In this document: one piece after another, positions 38,969-50,677 of the stretch
Layout: each line of letters starts with the position of its first letter
Position numbering within the stretch: position 1 is the stretch's first letter
Assembly (NCBI GenBank): GCA_018340805.1
Contig: JACMZG010001911.1
Coordinates: forward strand, 51,797,190-51,861,189
Length of the DNA stretch: 64,000 nt
Reading direction: 5' to 3'
Origin: Microvelia longipes
Lineage: Eukaryota; Arthropoda; Insecta; Hemiptera; Veliidae
Made by a program: the position numbers and the translations under genes
The notes under the pieces: model-generated
Seen by the model: only the letters and a program-made list of their open reading frames with translations
What the model was told of the DNA's origin: nothing
Database searches by the model: none

Positions 38969-39120
38969 GTAAATATTATCATCATGTGTACTACAAGGTA
39001 TTACTATAGTAAACCTGTATTAATGGACATAATGTGTGGACCTACACAATGCGAACCTAAATGCATTTATCTCCCACGCTGGAAAGGCGATGTTCAGATA
39101 GTTTGATTGCCATTGTTGTT

Positions 39121-39477
39121 AAGGGAACGAAGAAAAGGGTCTCTCCACAAAGCAATAATTCATTCAGAGTGCTTTCAACCTAACATGAGAACACCATCAG
39201 TGCCAGGTATAATATAAAGAAAAAACGGCTAAGAGAAAGACATTAAAGGTAAACATGCCAAACAGTAGAATTAGCAGTTTTCCAACATCGTCGAGTCGAA
39301 AAATAAGAGAAGGAAAACTACTAATTCCACGGTTTGACATGTGTTTACCTTTAATGCCTTTATCTTAGCCGTTTTTTCTTTGTGTTATACCTTTCACTGA
39401 TGATGGCCTCATGTGAGGTCGAAAGCGCTCTGAATAAATTATTGTTTTGTGGAGAGACTCCTTTCTTCGTTCCTTTC
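39121..39477. mobile_element. Foldback element with the clearest hammerhead-like core
   Basis: Arms from GAACGAAGAAAAGGGTCTCTC (39126, read in part) and GAGAGACTCCTTTCTTCGTTC (to about 39473) pair along about 150 bp each, meeting near 39285-39325. On the plus strand of the right arm CTGATGA (39397-39403) is followed, after one extra T, by a stem formed from GGCCTCA (39405-39411) and TGAGGTC (39414-39420, one G-U pair), and then GAAA (39421-39424). The 72-codon frame at 39382-39600 is a shadow of the arm. Confidence 0.8.
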
Positions 39478-42400
39478 ATTATGAACAACCCTACTGGTGC
39501 TCATTCTAAATCATATGCCATTGTGGTGTTTATAAACATTTTATTGTCATTGTTAGATTTATGTGTTCCTTGTATTAGCCATTTTATTCTTCAATCCTAA
39601 CTTATCTGTTGTACTTATCAGTCATTTTATTGTCATTATTTTAATGAACGGGGGTTTTCATGATAAAATTTAAAAGTATTGCCCAACCCTGAATTTGTAT
39701 TAGAACTAAAATGTTTTATTTTAATATTCTAAGACATCAATATGCCCCAAAAGCAATGCCAGATTTGGTGGGTGTAAATGTTCATAATTAAGTTTATTCA
39801 TATAATTATATATTTATAATTTACATATAATAATTGTTACAATTTTAATAACTAGAATTTTATTAACTTTATCTCTCTTCTCAACAATCTTAAATAACGT
39901 ATTTTTTTAACATAAAACCATACCTTCTTGAAACAATTTTAATAAATAAAAATATATTTTTAAATAAACGAATTCAACTTTAAATATTTCATTCCAATAC
40001 AACATTTATATTTATTATCTTTGGACATATATAAGAATAAACAAACAAATAATTACAAACCGCTGAAAAAACAAAAGGTAGTTTTATAAGTATTCAGATC
40101 ATTAATTTAAAATAAAAACAAAAAAATATATATAGAAATATAAAAGCAACATGTAACGCATTAAAAATCATTGTAAACGGTGCGTTAATATTGTTTAATA
40201 ACTAATAAAAATGAATTTACAATGAAGTTAAAATTTGGTTATAATTGTTTAATTGTCTTGAAAAAAAACTTGGTATTAATTAGTTTTATAAGTTTGAATT
40301 ATTCATTCTCCTTTATCTTCCTATTTCTTCTTTTATTATAAAAAATATGTCGGACAGTTTATTTAATTAAGTATTCATGGTTCGAAAATAATTTTTATTA
40401 GAAAATTGCGCGTAATTTTTGTTAATATTATTTTTTATTACTATTTATTAGTAATTTCTAAGTGATTTATTCTTTTAACTTTTTTTCCAACTTATATGCA
40501 TGAATTATTTTTAATTTTTAATAAATAATTTTACTCTTATAACATTATATATATAATAAAATAATTATTGCTAAGTTCATTAAACATTATAATTGAGTAA
40601 TTCTTATACAATCAATTTATTTTAGTAATAAAAATTATTTAATTAATATTACTTAATAAATTTATACAAATTAATAATAAAAAAATCATACTGGCAAACC
40701 CGGAAGAAAATATACAGAATATAATCTTCGATCTTGATGTGAACTCCAAGGTTATATTAGTGGACTTATACAATTAATGTGAATGTAATTAATACATAAT
40801 ACATAAGCCATAGGCGATTTTAAAGAGAGAGCTGGGGGCCTGAAGCTCCCCTGGTTTGGAATTAGCCCACCCAAAAAAACTTATTGCTTTTTTTGCTACA
40901 ATTATTCTTTTTTTCCTACTTTAAATAGGTTTATTTAGAAACCAATCAACATCATCTATACTTGTTTAGATTGATTTTTCTTAGAAGTTTAATAATAAGA
41001 TATGTGCTATTGGTAATCAGTAATAACGAAAAATTTGTAGGTTTTGATCTTATTGAAGAATACAGTATTATACACTCACACACAGGTATACGCACACACA
41101 CACTTTCTTTTTTTTCCTTTGTTATGCAGCTTATTTTTAGCTCTTATTCGCCATTTTATTGTCATTATTAGAAAAATTGTATTTTACATATTTTTCATTT
41201 TATTTGTTATTTTTGCTGTATAAGCAGTCATTCATGGTCATTTATTGGCAACGGCTAATTAGTTTGTATATTGGTGTATTAAGATAGATATTATGTAACA
41301 ATCATACTGTTCTCTTTATAGATCTTTACTTAAAACCATATGTCATAGATTAATTCTGTTTTAACTCAACACATATTATCCTAATTAAACAATCTCAGAT
41401 TAGTTTGATTTGAGATTAAGACTGATAAAAATCTATACTAGTTTAAATGACTAAGGCCAAGCATGAATTGTTCTTGATGTAATCTTTATGATGTTATAAT
41501 ATTCATGACCTTTCATATCCTGAAGGTTTCAATTTTCCACAGCACGTGTAAGGGTTTACTGCTAAAATTAATACACATTATTATGTTCATATAGACCAAA
41601 TAAGTTAAAAGAACACCAAACACATGTTTTTCAGGGGAAACCCTAATTTTTAGAACCTATTTAATGCTTTGAGTTCAGTCATGATCCCAAATGGAATTTT
41701 TAAAGAGCATTTGAACACCATATTAAAAAATAGATGACATCCTATTCAGACTAATTTGTTTAGAAAAAAAACATTACAATACGAGCAACACAATCGCATA
41801 TTATTAAGATCGGATAATATCAATTTTACTAACAACGTATTGACTGATTATGTTGTTAAAAAAATATAGACAAACCCTCCAACACTTTGAATCAAAGGTC
41901 TATTTTCAATTGATGTGACTAAATGTCTATGGATTATAAATTTACGAATATCGAACGAAAATGCTAAAATATATATGTTCGGAAATGAATCACAGTTAAG
42001 TTTAAATTTACAGATCCATTTCTGATAATTTTGGCCAAATATTAATTACCAAATTTTAAAATACTTTGGCGCGATACTAAATTATTGCCAATAACTTTTT
42101 CTGGCTATATTGATAACCTCGAGCTAATACAGAAGGTCCTCTACAATGTATTTTGACGATGATTATTTAAGTGAATTTCAACATACCCAGCTTATTTCCA
42201 TGTCTTAATTGGAAGACAAAATTGAATTACATACTCTTTGATATTTGATTACAAATAAGTTTATATTAAGATAAATCTATCTAAAGCTCTCCTTACCCGT
42301 TCTCTTCCAAACCTATCAGAAGCCCTCCACTTTATAGTATGTCATCTAAACCTATTAAGAGCACTCCAAACACGGCTTATTAATTTACCATTAATATACA

Positions 42401-42640
42401 AGTTTATTAAATTAGTTTATACATTAATTAAATATATATTAAATTTCAATGTCAAAACACAATTACTTATTATGTTTTAACGGTTCCTTCAAGTCTATCT
42501 CAAGTCAAACCTATCTGAAGCCCTCCATGAACACGTAAACAATGTATGTTGATGATGCTTTTTAACGCAAATTTAGATACGGCGGCATAAATTTAGAAGG
42601 CGGCATTAGATACACTCTTTAATTGTTTGATTTATATATT
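39478..42640. other. Long A+T-rich interval, nothing recognised
   Basis: No gene, RNA or repeat family is supported over about 3 kb. The patch around 42280-42360 carries early, diverged pieces of the 107-bp repeat (CCTATCAGAAGCCCTCC). Confidence 0.45.
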
Positions 42641-43115
42641 CAGATACATCTATCTGAAGCTCTCTTTGGGATCTATCTGAAGCCCTTCTGACAAAAGCTT
42701 ATTCAAACCTATCTTAAGCTTTCAAGGAAGCCTTAGGAAGAAACCTAAGAAATCTCTTCATACACCCTCAATGCCGAACCTATCTAAAGCCCTTCTTACA
42801 AAGTCTCATTCAAACCTATCTAAAGCTCTCAAGGAAGCCTCAGGAAGAAACCTAAGGAATCTCTTCATACACCCTCAATGCCGAACCTATCTAAAGCCCT
42901 TCTTACAAAGTCTCATTCAAACCTATCTAAAGCTCTCAAGGAAGCCTCAGGAAGAAACCTAAGGAATCCCTTCATACACCCACTATGTCGAACCTATCTA
43001 AAGCCCTTCTTACAAAATCTCATTCAAACCTATCTAAAGCTCTCAAGGAGGCCTTAGGAATCTAATCAAACCTGAGGAACCTAAGGAATCCATTCAAAAA
43101 ACTCTCCTTTAAATC
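42641..43115. repeat. 107-bp tandem array
   Basis: The unit start GAAGCCT recurs at 42727, 42834 and 42941, and as GAGGCCT at 43048, a regular 107-bp period. Each unit carries two copies of the sub-motif AAACCTATCTAAAGC, so the array is itself built from a shorter ancestral repeat. Single diverged sub-motifs continue upstream to about 42290. Confidence 0.92.
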
Positions 43116-44869
43116 TATTACTACAAACCTAGAACCTAGTCTAACTCTATCTCAAATTTAATTTAATTAAATAATTTGTTTTGGTAATAAAGTAACCCAA
43201 TATTAAATAACAACTAGTGTCGTTGAACAAATGTATCTCAAGTCAAAACCATGTGTCTGTTTTAACACGACTAAGCTCAAGTCAAGCCACCTCTTCCTCT
43301 AGCTTGAATTGTCAAATCCATCTTTAAAAAGTCTTGTTTGCACGATAGCCTTTTCTATACATACTTCAAGTTGATGTATAAATACTTATACACAATGTAT
43401 GAGTACCCGAATAAATGTAGTAAATAAAGAAGAGTATTAATATTGAAATGTTATCTATAACTACTTCCAACAAATATAAATTTTAGGATGAACTTATATA
43501 AAAAAGGATTTATATAAGTGAATTTGTTGAAGCTTTTTCTATTTCCTAATTCTATTTCAAGTAGATTTGAAGTATCTGAGTAAATGTAGTAAATAAAAAA
43601 GAATATTAAGATTTAAATGTTCTTAAAACTACTTATTACTTAAACAAATATGTTGAGTATTTTATGAGTTAAACGTTTAAGTAAATTCTGAATGCTGCCT
43701 CGGTTGCTCAGTTCTGATTATTATTTTTAGTGAATTCGACTCCTCTTAGCAAAGTAATAAGGTTAAGACAAATGGAATAAAAATAAGTATATAATTGTTT
43801 TTAAGAATTACCTGCTTATTGATGTGGGCTAAATGAGCAGTTCCATAGATAGGAGGAGTTGGACCGGATATCCTAGCTACTTGAACCACGTCTGTAAGCA
43901 TATTCGGATTGAAAAAAAATCTTTTATTTTAAAAGAAAAATAAAAATTTAAGGAACACCTTCCATACGTGCCGAAAAGTGTTAATACAAAACTTGAAACT
44001 TGTAAGAAGTTATGTTAAAAGTTAAGTTCACCCTACAGCTCGGGACTCAGAACACTGACTGATCAGATGGGCGTGGAAGTTGTTCCCCCTGATGAATATT
44101 CCAAGGCGGAGCCTGATACGACCAATGGTTACTCAGTGACGCCCTCTCTCACTTTAACTCCCCACTAAAACGTTCTCATACCCATCATATCGACCCACTA
44201 CTACTAATGAGCCGAACCAACCTGCCTTAGTGAGCATTATAAGTAAATTGTTAGGCAATTAAACAAATTTCTTTTAAGAGGAGTAACGCTCAATTTCTTG
44301 CAAATCTGATAATGCAGCTCTTAAGTTTAAAGTTTTTGCACTTCCAAAGCTCTTTATCCTCTACAGTTCAAAGTCATCTGTTATGAAATGTTAAGATAAT
44401 GCTAGTTAATGATGAACTAATGTTTTGTTAACTTATTACTCTCTAACTATATGATTATGGTGTTTTCCATCAGATTATTGCCTCTTCCTTATATTCCTTC
44501 CCTACTTGACTCTAATACAGTTAACCGCACTTCACTCCACCATATTATCTTTTTAAAATACTTTCTTTTTATTAAAATTTATGTTTTTAACAGCGTCAAG
44601 GTAAATCACTTTCATCGACCTTGCTCTGTCTAATTATACATGTTACCTTATTTCCATTTTAAACAATACCGCTGAAAAAAGGAATTGTTACTACAGGTTA
44701 AACTTGTATTAACTGTCTTCATTCAGCGGTTAGTTCTAAAGATAAAAAAATAAAATTAATCATCGACCACTCCGATATGCCCTTCTTGGACAAATAAGTT
44801 ATTATCCAATAACCCAAAATTATATAAGATACTGTTGTGGGATAAGTCTAAAGCAGTGAACAGCGTTCA
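43116..44869. other. Intergenic sequence with one tRNA-like patch and one GC-richer patch
   Basis: At 43692-43748 GCTGCCTCGGTTGCTCAG and AATTCGACTCC resemble the A and B boxes of a tRNA-derived SINE head, but the intervening sequence is A+T-rich and decayed. At 44030-44240 composition rises (GATCAGATGGGCGTGGAAG) with no assignable family. Frames at 44451-44633 are not convincing. Confidence 0.4.
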
Positions 44870-45712
44870 AAAGTCGCTAACTTTTCTTTAGGTAATGACG
44901 CGTATGAGGTATTTCGAATCCGTTTAGGTTAGGTTTTATTATCTCTGGTTCCATTAGTCCTCCTGCTTTTACAAAACACTATCAGCGTTTTCCGGAGTCA
45001 ATACGAGCACTGAATGTACTCTTAGCTAGGGTACCTGGGTTCGAATCCTGGTAAGGACGATCATTTGTTATATTATTTACATGATATAAGTTTATAACTA
45101 CAAAATAATTCTGGCGCTGTGGTCTGGTTGTCGGGCAAATTTCTTTTTGAATTCTTTTATCCGTGCTGAACAATCCATTTCTTGCAAAAAGTTCCGGTTT
45201 ATTCTTCATAACTTGAGCAGTAACTCAACTATCAACAACTACTTGTAACTCTTTCCTTCTGTAATCTTTAAAGAAAATCCACAAAAACTTGTAAAGATAA
45301 ACACTAACTGAGCTTGAAACTATTGAAAATAATGGTATGCAATGCCAATTATGCCTTAAGAGGGATCGTTTTGTAAAACAAAACGATCCCTCAGGATCCA
45401 ACAGGATACCTAATTATGAGCATTTCCTTTGAAAAATACAGAAGAAATAAGTTAAGATTAGTTTTTGATTAGTAACTGATTATGATTAGTTGTTGATTAG
45501 TAACTGCTTAAGTTATGAACCTTCAGCAAGAAATTTATTGTTAAGCACAGAAACACGCATTTCAAAGGAAATTCGCCCGGTGTGTGGACCGCCGCGTCTG
45601 AGTTTGTCTTGATCAGGGACCTTTGAAAAATGTTTTGGCTATGGTCCGAGAATTCGACCCCCGCCAAAACATCTATCCCATTGGTGAAGGAAAGTCGCTA
45701 CAGGTGATGTCC
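44870..45712. mobile_element. tRNA-derived inverted-pair element, family D copy 1
   Basis: The left arm (44870-45240) and right arm (about 45440-45712, inverted) carry the same sequence, including a block with GTCGGGCAAATTTC near 45136 and its inverse GAAATTCGCCCGG near 45565. The left arm contains a perfect RNA polymerase III B box GGTTCGAATCC (45038-45048) within GGGTACCTGGGTTCGAATCC. A perfect hairpin at 45361-45391 (14-bp arms, AAA loop) lies between the arms. The outer right arm reads, inverted, TTTCCTTCACCAATGGGATAG, matching the start of copy 2. The 75-codon minus frame at 44982-45209 is a shadow. Confidence 0.75.
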
Positions 45713-46017
45713 TTTTATTTGAAGTAAACTTGAAATCAAACTACGCTAATAATTCTGTCATAAAAGCGGCATAGAAGGGACGGAGTAAGGGGATCGATTC
45801 TGCATGCCCTTCTAATTCCATAAATAATATATTGACATAGAATACACAGAGTGGAACATTTTAGATGCACCATTATTAAATCCTTAAAAATAAGGGGAAA
45901 ACATAATCCTATAGACTAAAGTAGTATATAAACCAAGTAGGGAAACAAATGCCATTTCTGTCAGACTTGGCATCCAGTTATATATATATATTATGTGGCT
46001 TTGGATCTATCAAAATA

Positions 46018-46046
46018 GATTTTAGAGGCCCGTTGCCTCTAAAATT
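46018..46046. repeat. Short perfect hairpin
   Basis: TTTAGAGGC (46021-46029) and GCCTCTAAA (46035-46043) pair around a 5-base loop; one further A-T pair flanks it. Confidence 0.7.
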
Positions 46047-46299
46047 CATTAGATTCAAAACAGTATCATTAACGCAGTTATTAATCTTTAATGTCATAAA
46101 TATTCGTAAGTTCCAAAAAAAAATATTAAAAAAAATTATGTCCAACGAATTTTGGAGACAACGAACCTTGGGAACTGTGGACTTTGGAGACAATGGGATT
46201 CTTGTTTTGAAACTAACGAAGTTTATTTTGGTGACAGCGTAAACACACCTCAAATCCCATGCATGCAGTCATCAATTTTAAATAATCAATAATATAATG

Positions 46300-46460
46300 A
46301 TAATTTTAACTTATCGATAATCAATTTTATTATATGCTTAAAGATAAGTAACTAAGCTTTAAACTAGTGCAAATAATAGTGCGTACTTCTAATTTTAGAG
46401 GGATAGTTTTGTACAACAACTGGATGATTATGCGCATTTCCTTTGGAAAATACATTTGCA
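46300..46460. repeat. Partial second copy of the central part of family D copy 1
   Basis: AGAGGGATAGTTTTGTACAAC near 46398 and GCATTTCCTTTGGAAAATACA near 46434 parallel 45358-45440 in the same order, but without the 14-bp hairpin arms. It shows the state of this locus without the palindromic extension. Confidence 0.6.
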
Positions 46461-47018
46461 GTCATTTGTTTTTTGATATTATAAAACGTGTAAATTTTAA
46501 GAAAAAAAATGTAACTCTGTAGCTATTTTAATACTTTCCCTCTTTAATAGATGAGAAAGCCAAATGATAAATAATCTATTTTAAATAATCTTAATAAGTT
46601 TAATGAGTCATTTATCTCGTGTATGTCCTTTATTACGTTTTTAATGTTGTAGTGTAATCGCTTAGTGATGACCATCTAATGAGTTAAGCTCGTCTAATTA
46701 AACGTATAAACTTCATTACATAGTAAGTTACAGGAGAGTTGTAAAATGAAATAATATGTTTACGTGTAATGAACAAAATTGTCTCTAATTAAGTCATTTC
46801 TTGAAATAATTAATGATGCAAAAAAACGAATTTATGACTCGTATCTTAATTTATTTAGGTCCCGACTCTGTTTTACTAAACTTAAACATGTTTATATGTA
46901 TATTAGGCAAAAAATGCTGCATCATCTGCAAATTTTATAAATATTTTTTATAAAATGTCTCCATGTGTTAAAAACTCGGTTTTTACTTTGTGTTATAAGA
47001 AATTTACTTTTTTTCATG

Positions 47019-47034
47019 TTTTGGTCGACCAAAA
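47019..47034. repeat. 16-bp perfect palindrome
   Basis: TTTTGGTCGACCAAAA, followed within 20 bases by a related GTCGACCTTTTGG. Confidence 0.8.
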
Positions 47035-47394
47035 TGTCGACCTTTTGGTTCGAGACTGGTATTATTCGATTGAGCGTCCCAAAAAACACAAATAAAGACC
47101 TTTTTCCGGCGAAGAATCTATAATTTTACCGATTTAAAAAAAATTCCTTGATTTTCGATTGGTTTTGTGCCTTACCCAAGGTTGATTTTTATACCGAGTT
47201 TGGTTTTAGAATATTAATCCGAGCGAACTTCAACCTAAAAAATATTTATTTATTCTTGATCAGTAAGTCCCCCCTCCCAAAAAAATCACCTCCCCTATAC
47301 TTGTCTCCTTCATGACCCAAACCTAACCTTATTTTTCTTTGAAACTTCGCTAAAACAATACACCTTTAACTTTAAAACAGTAACTTTAAAAACA

Positions 47395-49252
47395 GTAACA
47401 ACTATGTGAAATCTTTTGTGCTACAGAATAAAATATCTGATCACTATCCTACAGGACTAATTATTTGTAATCACAAATCAAAGACAGATGATAAAAGTTT
47501 TACTATCACTAAAACTGACACGGACAAACTCACAGATTTAATATTACAGACAGACTGGACTGAATTATACAAGATAAACAATTCAAATCACGCTACCGAA
47601 ACACTCGTAAACACTATTAAAAACACATCAACACATGCACACAAACACAAACAATAAAAATAACATGCAAAAACAAACGTTTAAAACCTTGGATTACTAG
47701 TGGAATTGTAAAATCAACTAAAATTAGAGACAAAATGCGAAAAACTCTTGAAAAACAGCCTTTCAACTCTCAACTAAAAAATAAATATGTAAAATATAAA
47801 AACTTACTAACAAAATTAATTAAAAAGACTAAAAATAAATACTTTACTGACAAACTACCGAAAAACACAAACGATTCGACTCAGATTTGGAAAGTAGTCA
47901 ATGAATGTTTAAATAGGAAAAAAACCTCGCACCATAACATTGCAGAAATTAAACACAACGGACATACTTATACCTCGAACCGTGACATTGCAAATCAGCT
48001 TAACTCTTACTTTGGTAACATAGGACGAGACTTAGCTAACCAAATAAATAACAGACCAACACAAGACGACAAACACAAACAATTAGACACAACACAACAA
48101 TACAATACTAACCAATTTACAATACAAGAGTTTAGTGACGTTACAAAGCAAGAAATAGAAAAATATATATCTCAACTTAAATCAGATACATCTCCAGGTA
48201 TAGATAACATAAAAGCTCAATATTTAAAAATGTCTAAGACAAATCTCATTAAACCATTATGTTATGTAAGTAATCTATGTCTTAAACAAGGTATTTTCCC
48301 CGATATACTAAAACACGCTATTATTACTCCTCTGCATAAACAAGGCGATGAGGATGACCCCTCTAACTACAGACCAATATCTATTGTATCAAATATATCA
48401 AAAATTATAGAAAAATGTCTTAAAAACAGATTGGTTCAATTTTTAGAAACAAACAGTGCGTTATCAGAGAAACAATATGGCTACACAAAAAACAAAAACA
48501 CATCTCACGCTGTCTATAAACTTACTGAACTGATTACTGACGACTTAGATACAGGAATGAAATGCTTAGCTGTTTTCATAGACTTGAAAAAAGCATTTGA
48601 CACGGTATCGCATTTCATTTTACTTCAAAAACTGTATAACTTGGGAATAAGAGGAACTTGTTTTAATATGTTTAAAAGTTACTTAGAAAATAGAAGTCAA
48701 CAAGTCAAACTTAATGGTGAAAGTAGCGATTCTTTAAATGTGGATTTCGGAACACCCCAAGGAACTTGATAGCCTCTGTGTTATTCTGTTATATTTTAGA
48801 GGAAAATCCTAAGTTTTTCAAAAAGCTTCTGAAGGCTTTCTATAGTTAAATCAATCCTGACACTTAACTTACAGAAAACAAAGTATATGTGCTTTTCTCA
48901 CGATAAAAGAGGACAACCAATAACCATTGAACCACTGAAAATACACAACACTGACTGTACACTGAATACATTACAAACTAACGCTTACAACACTACTTGT
49001 AACTGTAACACTATAGACCGAATTGACCACATTAAATATTTAGGTGTCATTGTTGACAAGCACCTTAACTGGAAACAACATATAGCTTGGATCACTACCA
49101 GAATTAGAAAAACTTTTCACACTTTCTTACGCACCAGAGAATTTGCTAATAAAACTATACTTAAACTGCTCTACCACGCATTCACTGAATCTATAATTAA
49201 TTATTGTATTCTAGTTTGGGGAAGTGCCGCACAAACAGATTTAGACAATTAA
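47395..49252 (+). pseudogene. Truncated, broken Jockey/CR1-like LINE (endonuclease end plus reverse transcriptase)
   Basis: The remnant encodes the end of an apurinic-type endonuclease (ISDHYPTGLI, frame at 47406-47657), then after a frame change a linker with KPWITSGI and a 344-codon reverse-transcriptase frame (47735-48769). In that frame NYRPIS is at residues 211-216, VFIDLKKAFDTV with the first catalytic aspartate (283) at 280-291, and GTPQG at 339-343. A frameshift follows at once, and the segment that should hold the YADD active site is deleted. The thumb resumes with LNLQKTKYM and continues in a 121-codon frame (48887-49252) with YLGVIVDKHLNW and NYCILVWG. The 5' end is missing. It cannot be active. 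Clade (Jockey versus CR1-like) is inferred from motifs only. Confidence 0.92.
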
Positions 49253-50211
49253 TTAATCATAAACAATAAAAAAATAATAAATACAAACAATAAATTAATA
49301 AAAATAATAAATAAAAATTAGTTATTAATGAATAAGATATTTAACTACTTTATAATTAAAATAGACATATATCGCTTAAGCTACAATAAAAAGATCCTAT
49401 ATTGATATACAGGGTGACTTACTCTTAATGGGACAAAATAAAAATCTTGATTCTATGGACCAGGATGAACAAAAAATGTCATGTAAGCATAGGGTCGATT
49501 CTCAATAGTTCTCTAGAAAATCGATATATCGAATTATTCGATACTTTACTATCTAATTCTCTAAAACCATCTACAACTTGAAAACTACTAAAGCTAAAGA
49601 GATACGGTTTTCACTATTCTCAAGGGCATTAAATTCCCTTTAAAATGGTATACTTTATGTCGCAATCATCACAATTAAACTTTAATTTATTTGCATTTAA
49701 AATAAATTTTTTATTAGTACTAAAAATGTAAAAAATTTAATTGCAAAATCTTCGATATTTGTTCACTCATAGTTGAAACCTAAAAATCTTAAAAACAGCC
49801 TCATTCCATACCCTTTAAAATTATATAACATAATCTATGGCTTGTTTTTAACTTTAACCGAGATATTCTTAAAAAACTTGATGTAAGTCGCTTAGATTCT
49901 AAATTATTCACTATGTAAACAAAGACATTTACATTTAATATTTTCAATTTGATTTACAAAATAAACTTTTTTATTAGTTATAACTATATTGTTAATTATT
50001 CTATGTTTTGTTAATCATAGAAAATAATCAACCCCCTCCCTCCACTCCCATATAGCTTAAAAAACTTAATTTAAGTCTCTTATAATAAAACAAATGCAAC
50101 AAAAATATTTCTTGAAGAAGTTTGTTGAAAGAATACAAAGTAATAGGTATATTTATACATAATTAAATAATAAATAAATAATTAACTTTTTACTGCAAGG
50201 AGAATTAAAAA

Positions 50212-50385
50212 TCATTCTTCATGTAAATCATAAGAGAGATTCAAATCTTCCTCCTTCAACTCTTATACATAGTCTACATCTTCTTAACACTGATTGTGTA
50301 GCTTTTTCAATTTGTGCTGCAGTTATTGCAGCTCTTGACTCATGCACTTTTAGCATCAGGTCATCTCGATTTGTGGGGCTGAATG
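50212..50385 (-). pseudogene. Antisense copy of the transposase C-terminal tail
   Basis: This is the reverse complement of about 50504-50677. It encodes the same tail ending in SYDLHEE on the minus strand, with its stop at 50212-50214. Because sense and antisense copies lie 115 bp apart, a transcript crossing either would fold into a long hairpin. Confidence 0.82.
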
Positions 50386-50677
50386 AAAATTATCCCAATC
50401 GCTGGATTGGACGAGAGGGACCAATAGCCTGGCCTCTAAGATCTCCTGATCTTACACCTCTAGATTTTTTTTTCTGGGGCGCAATGAAAGATGAAGTATA
50501 CATTCAAGCCCCACAAAAACTCGAGATGACCTGATGCTAAAAGTGCATGAGTCAAGAGCTGCAATAACTGCAGCACAAATTGAAAAAGCTACACAATCAG
50601 TGTTAAGAAGATGTAGACTATGTATAGAGTTGAAGGAGGAAGATTTGAATCTCTCTTATGATTTACATGAAGAATGA
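50385..50677 (+). pseudogene. C-terminal fragment of a DUF4817-type mariner transposase
   Basis: A 49-residue stretch (50385-50534) reads RWIGREGPIAWPLRSPDLTP followed by LDFFFWG, then KDEVYIQAPQKLE. The SPDLTPLDFF segment is the hallmark around the third catalytic acidic residue in this transposase group. The frame then stops, and the tail continues in a neighbouring frame (RDDLMLKVHESRAAIT... to a stop at 50675-50677), matching the usual RIRxACxxIT...RRLRLCI ending. The helix-turn-helix region and the first two catalytic aspartates are missing. Insects commonly carry such transposases. The element is inactive. Confidence 0.88.

Noticed and set aside
44030..44240. Long terminal repeat of an LTR retrotransposon
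   Set aside because: The GC-richer composition suggested it, but no paired copy, TG...CA ends, primer-binding site or polypurine tract were found.
45030..45060. Functional tRNA gene
   Set aside because: A perfect B box is present but no cloverleaf can be folded, and the same sequence recurs in family D copy 2 as a repeat.
45949..46253. Overlapping 97- and 91-codon frames on opposite strands
   Set aside because: They overlap a hairpin and short imperfect repeats. Neither has recognisable motifs.
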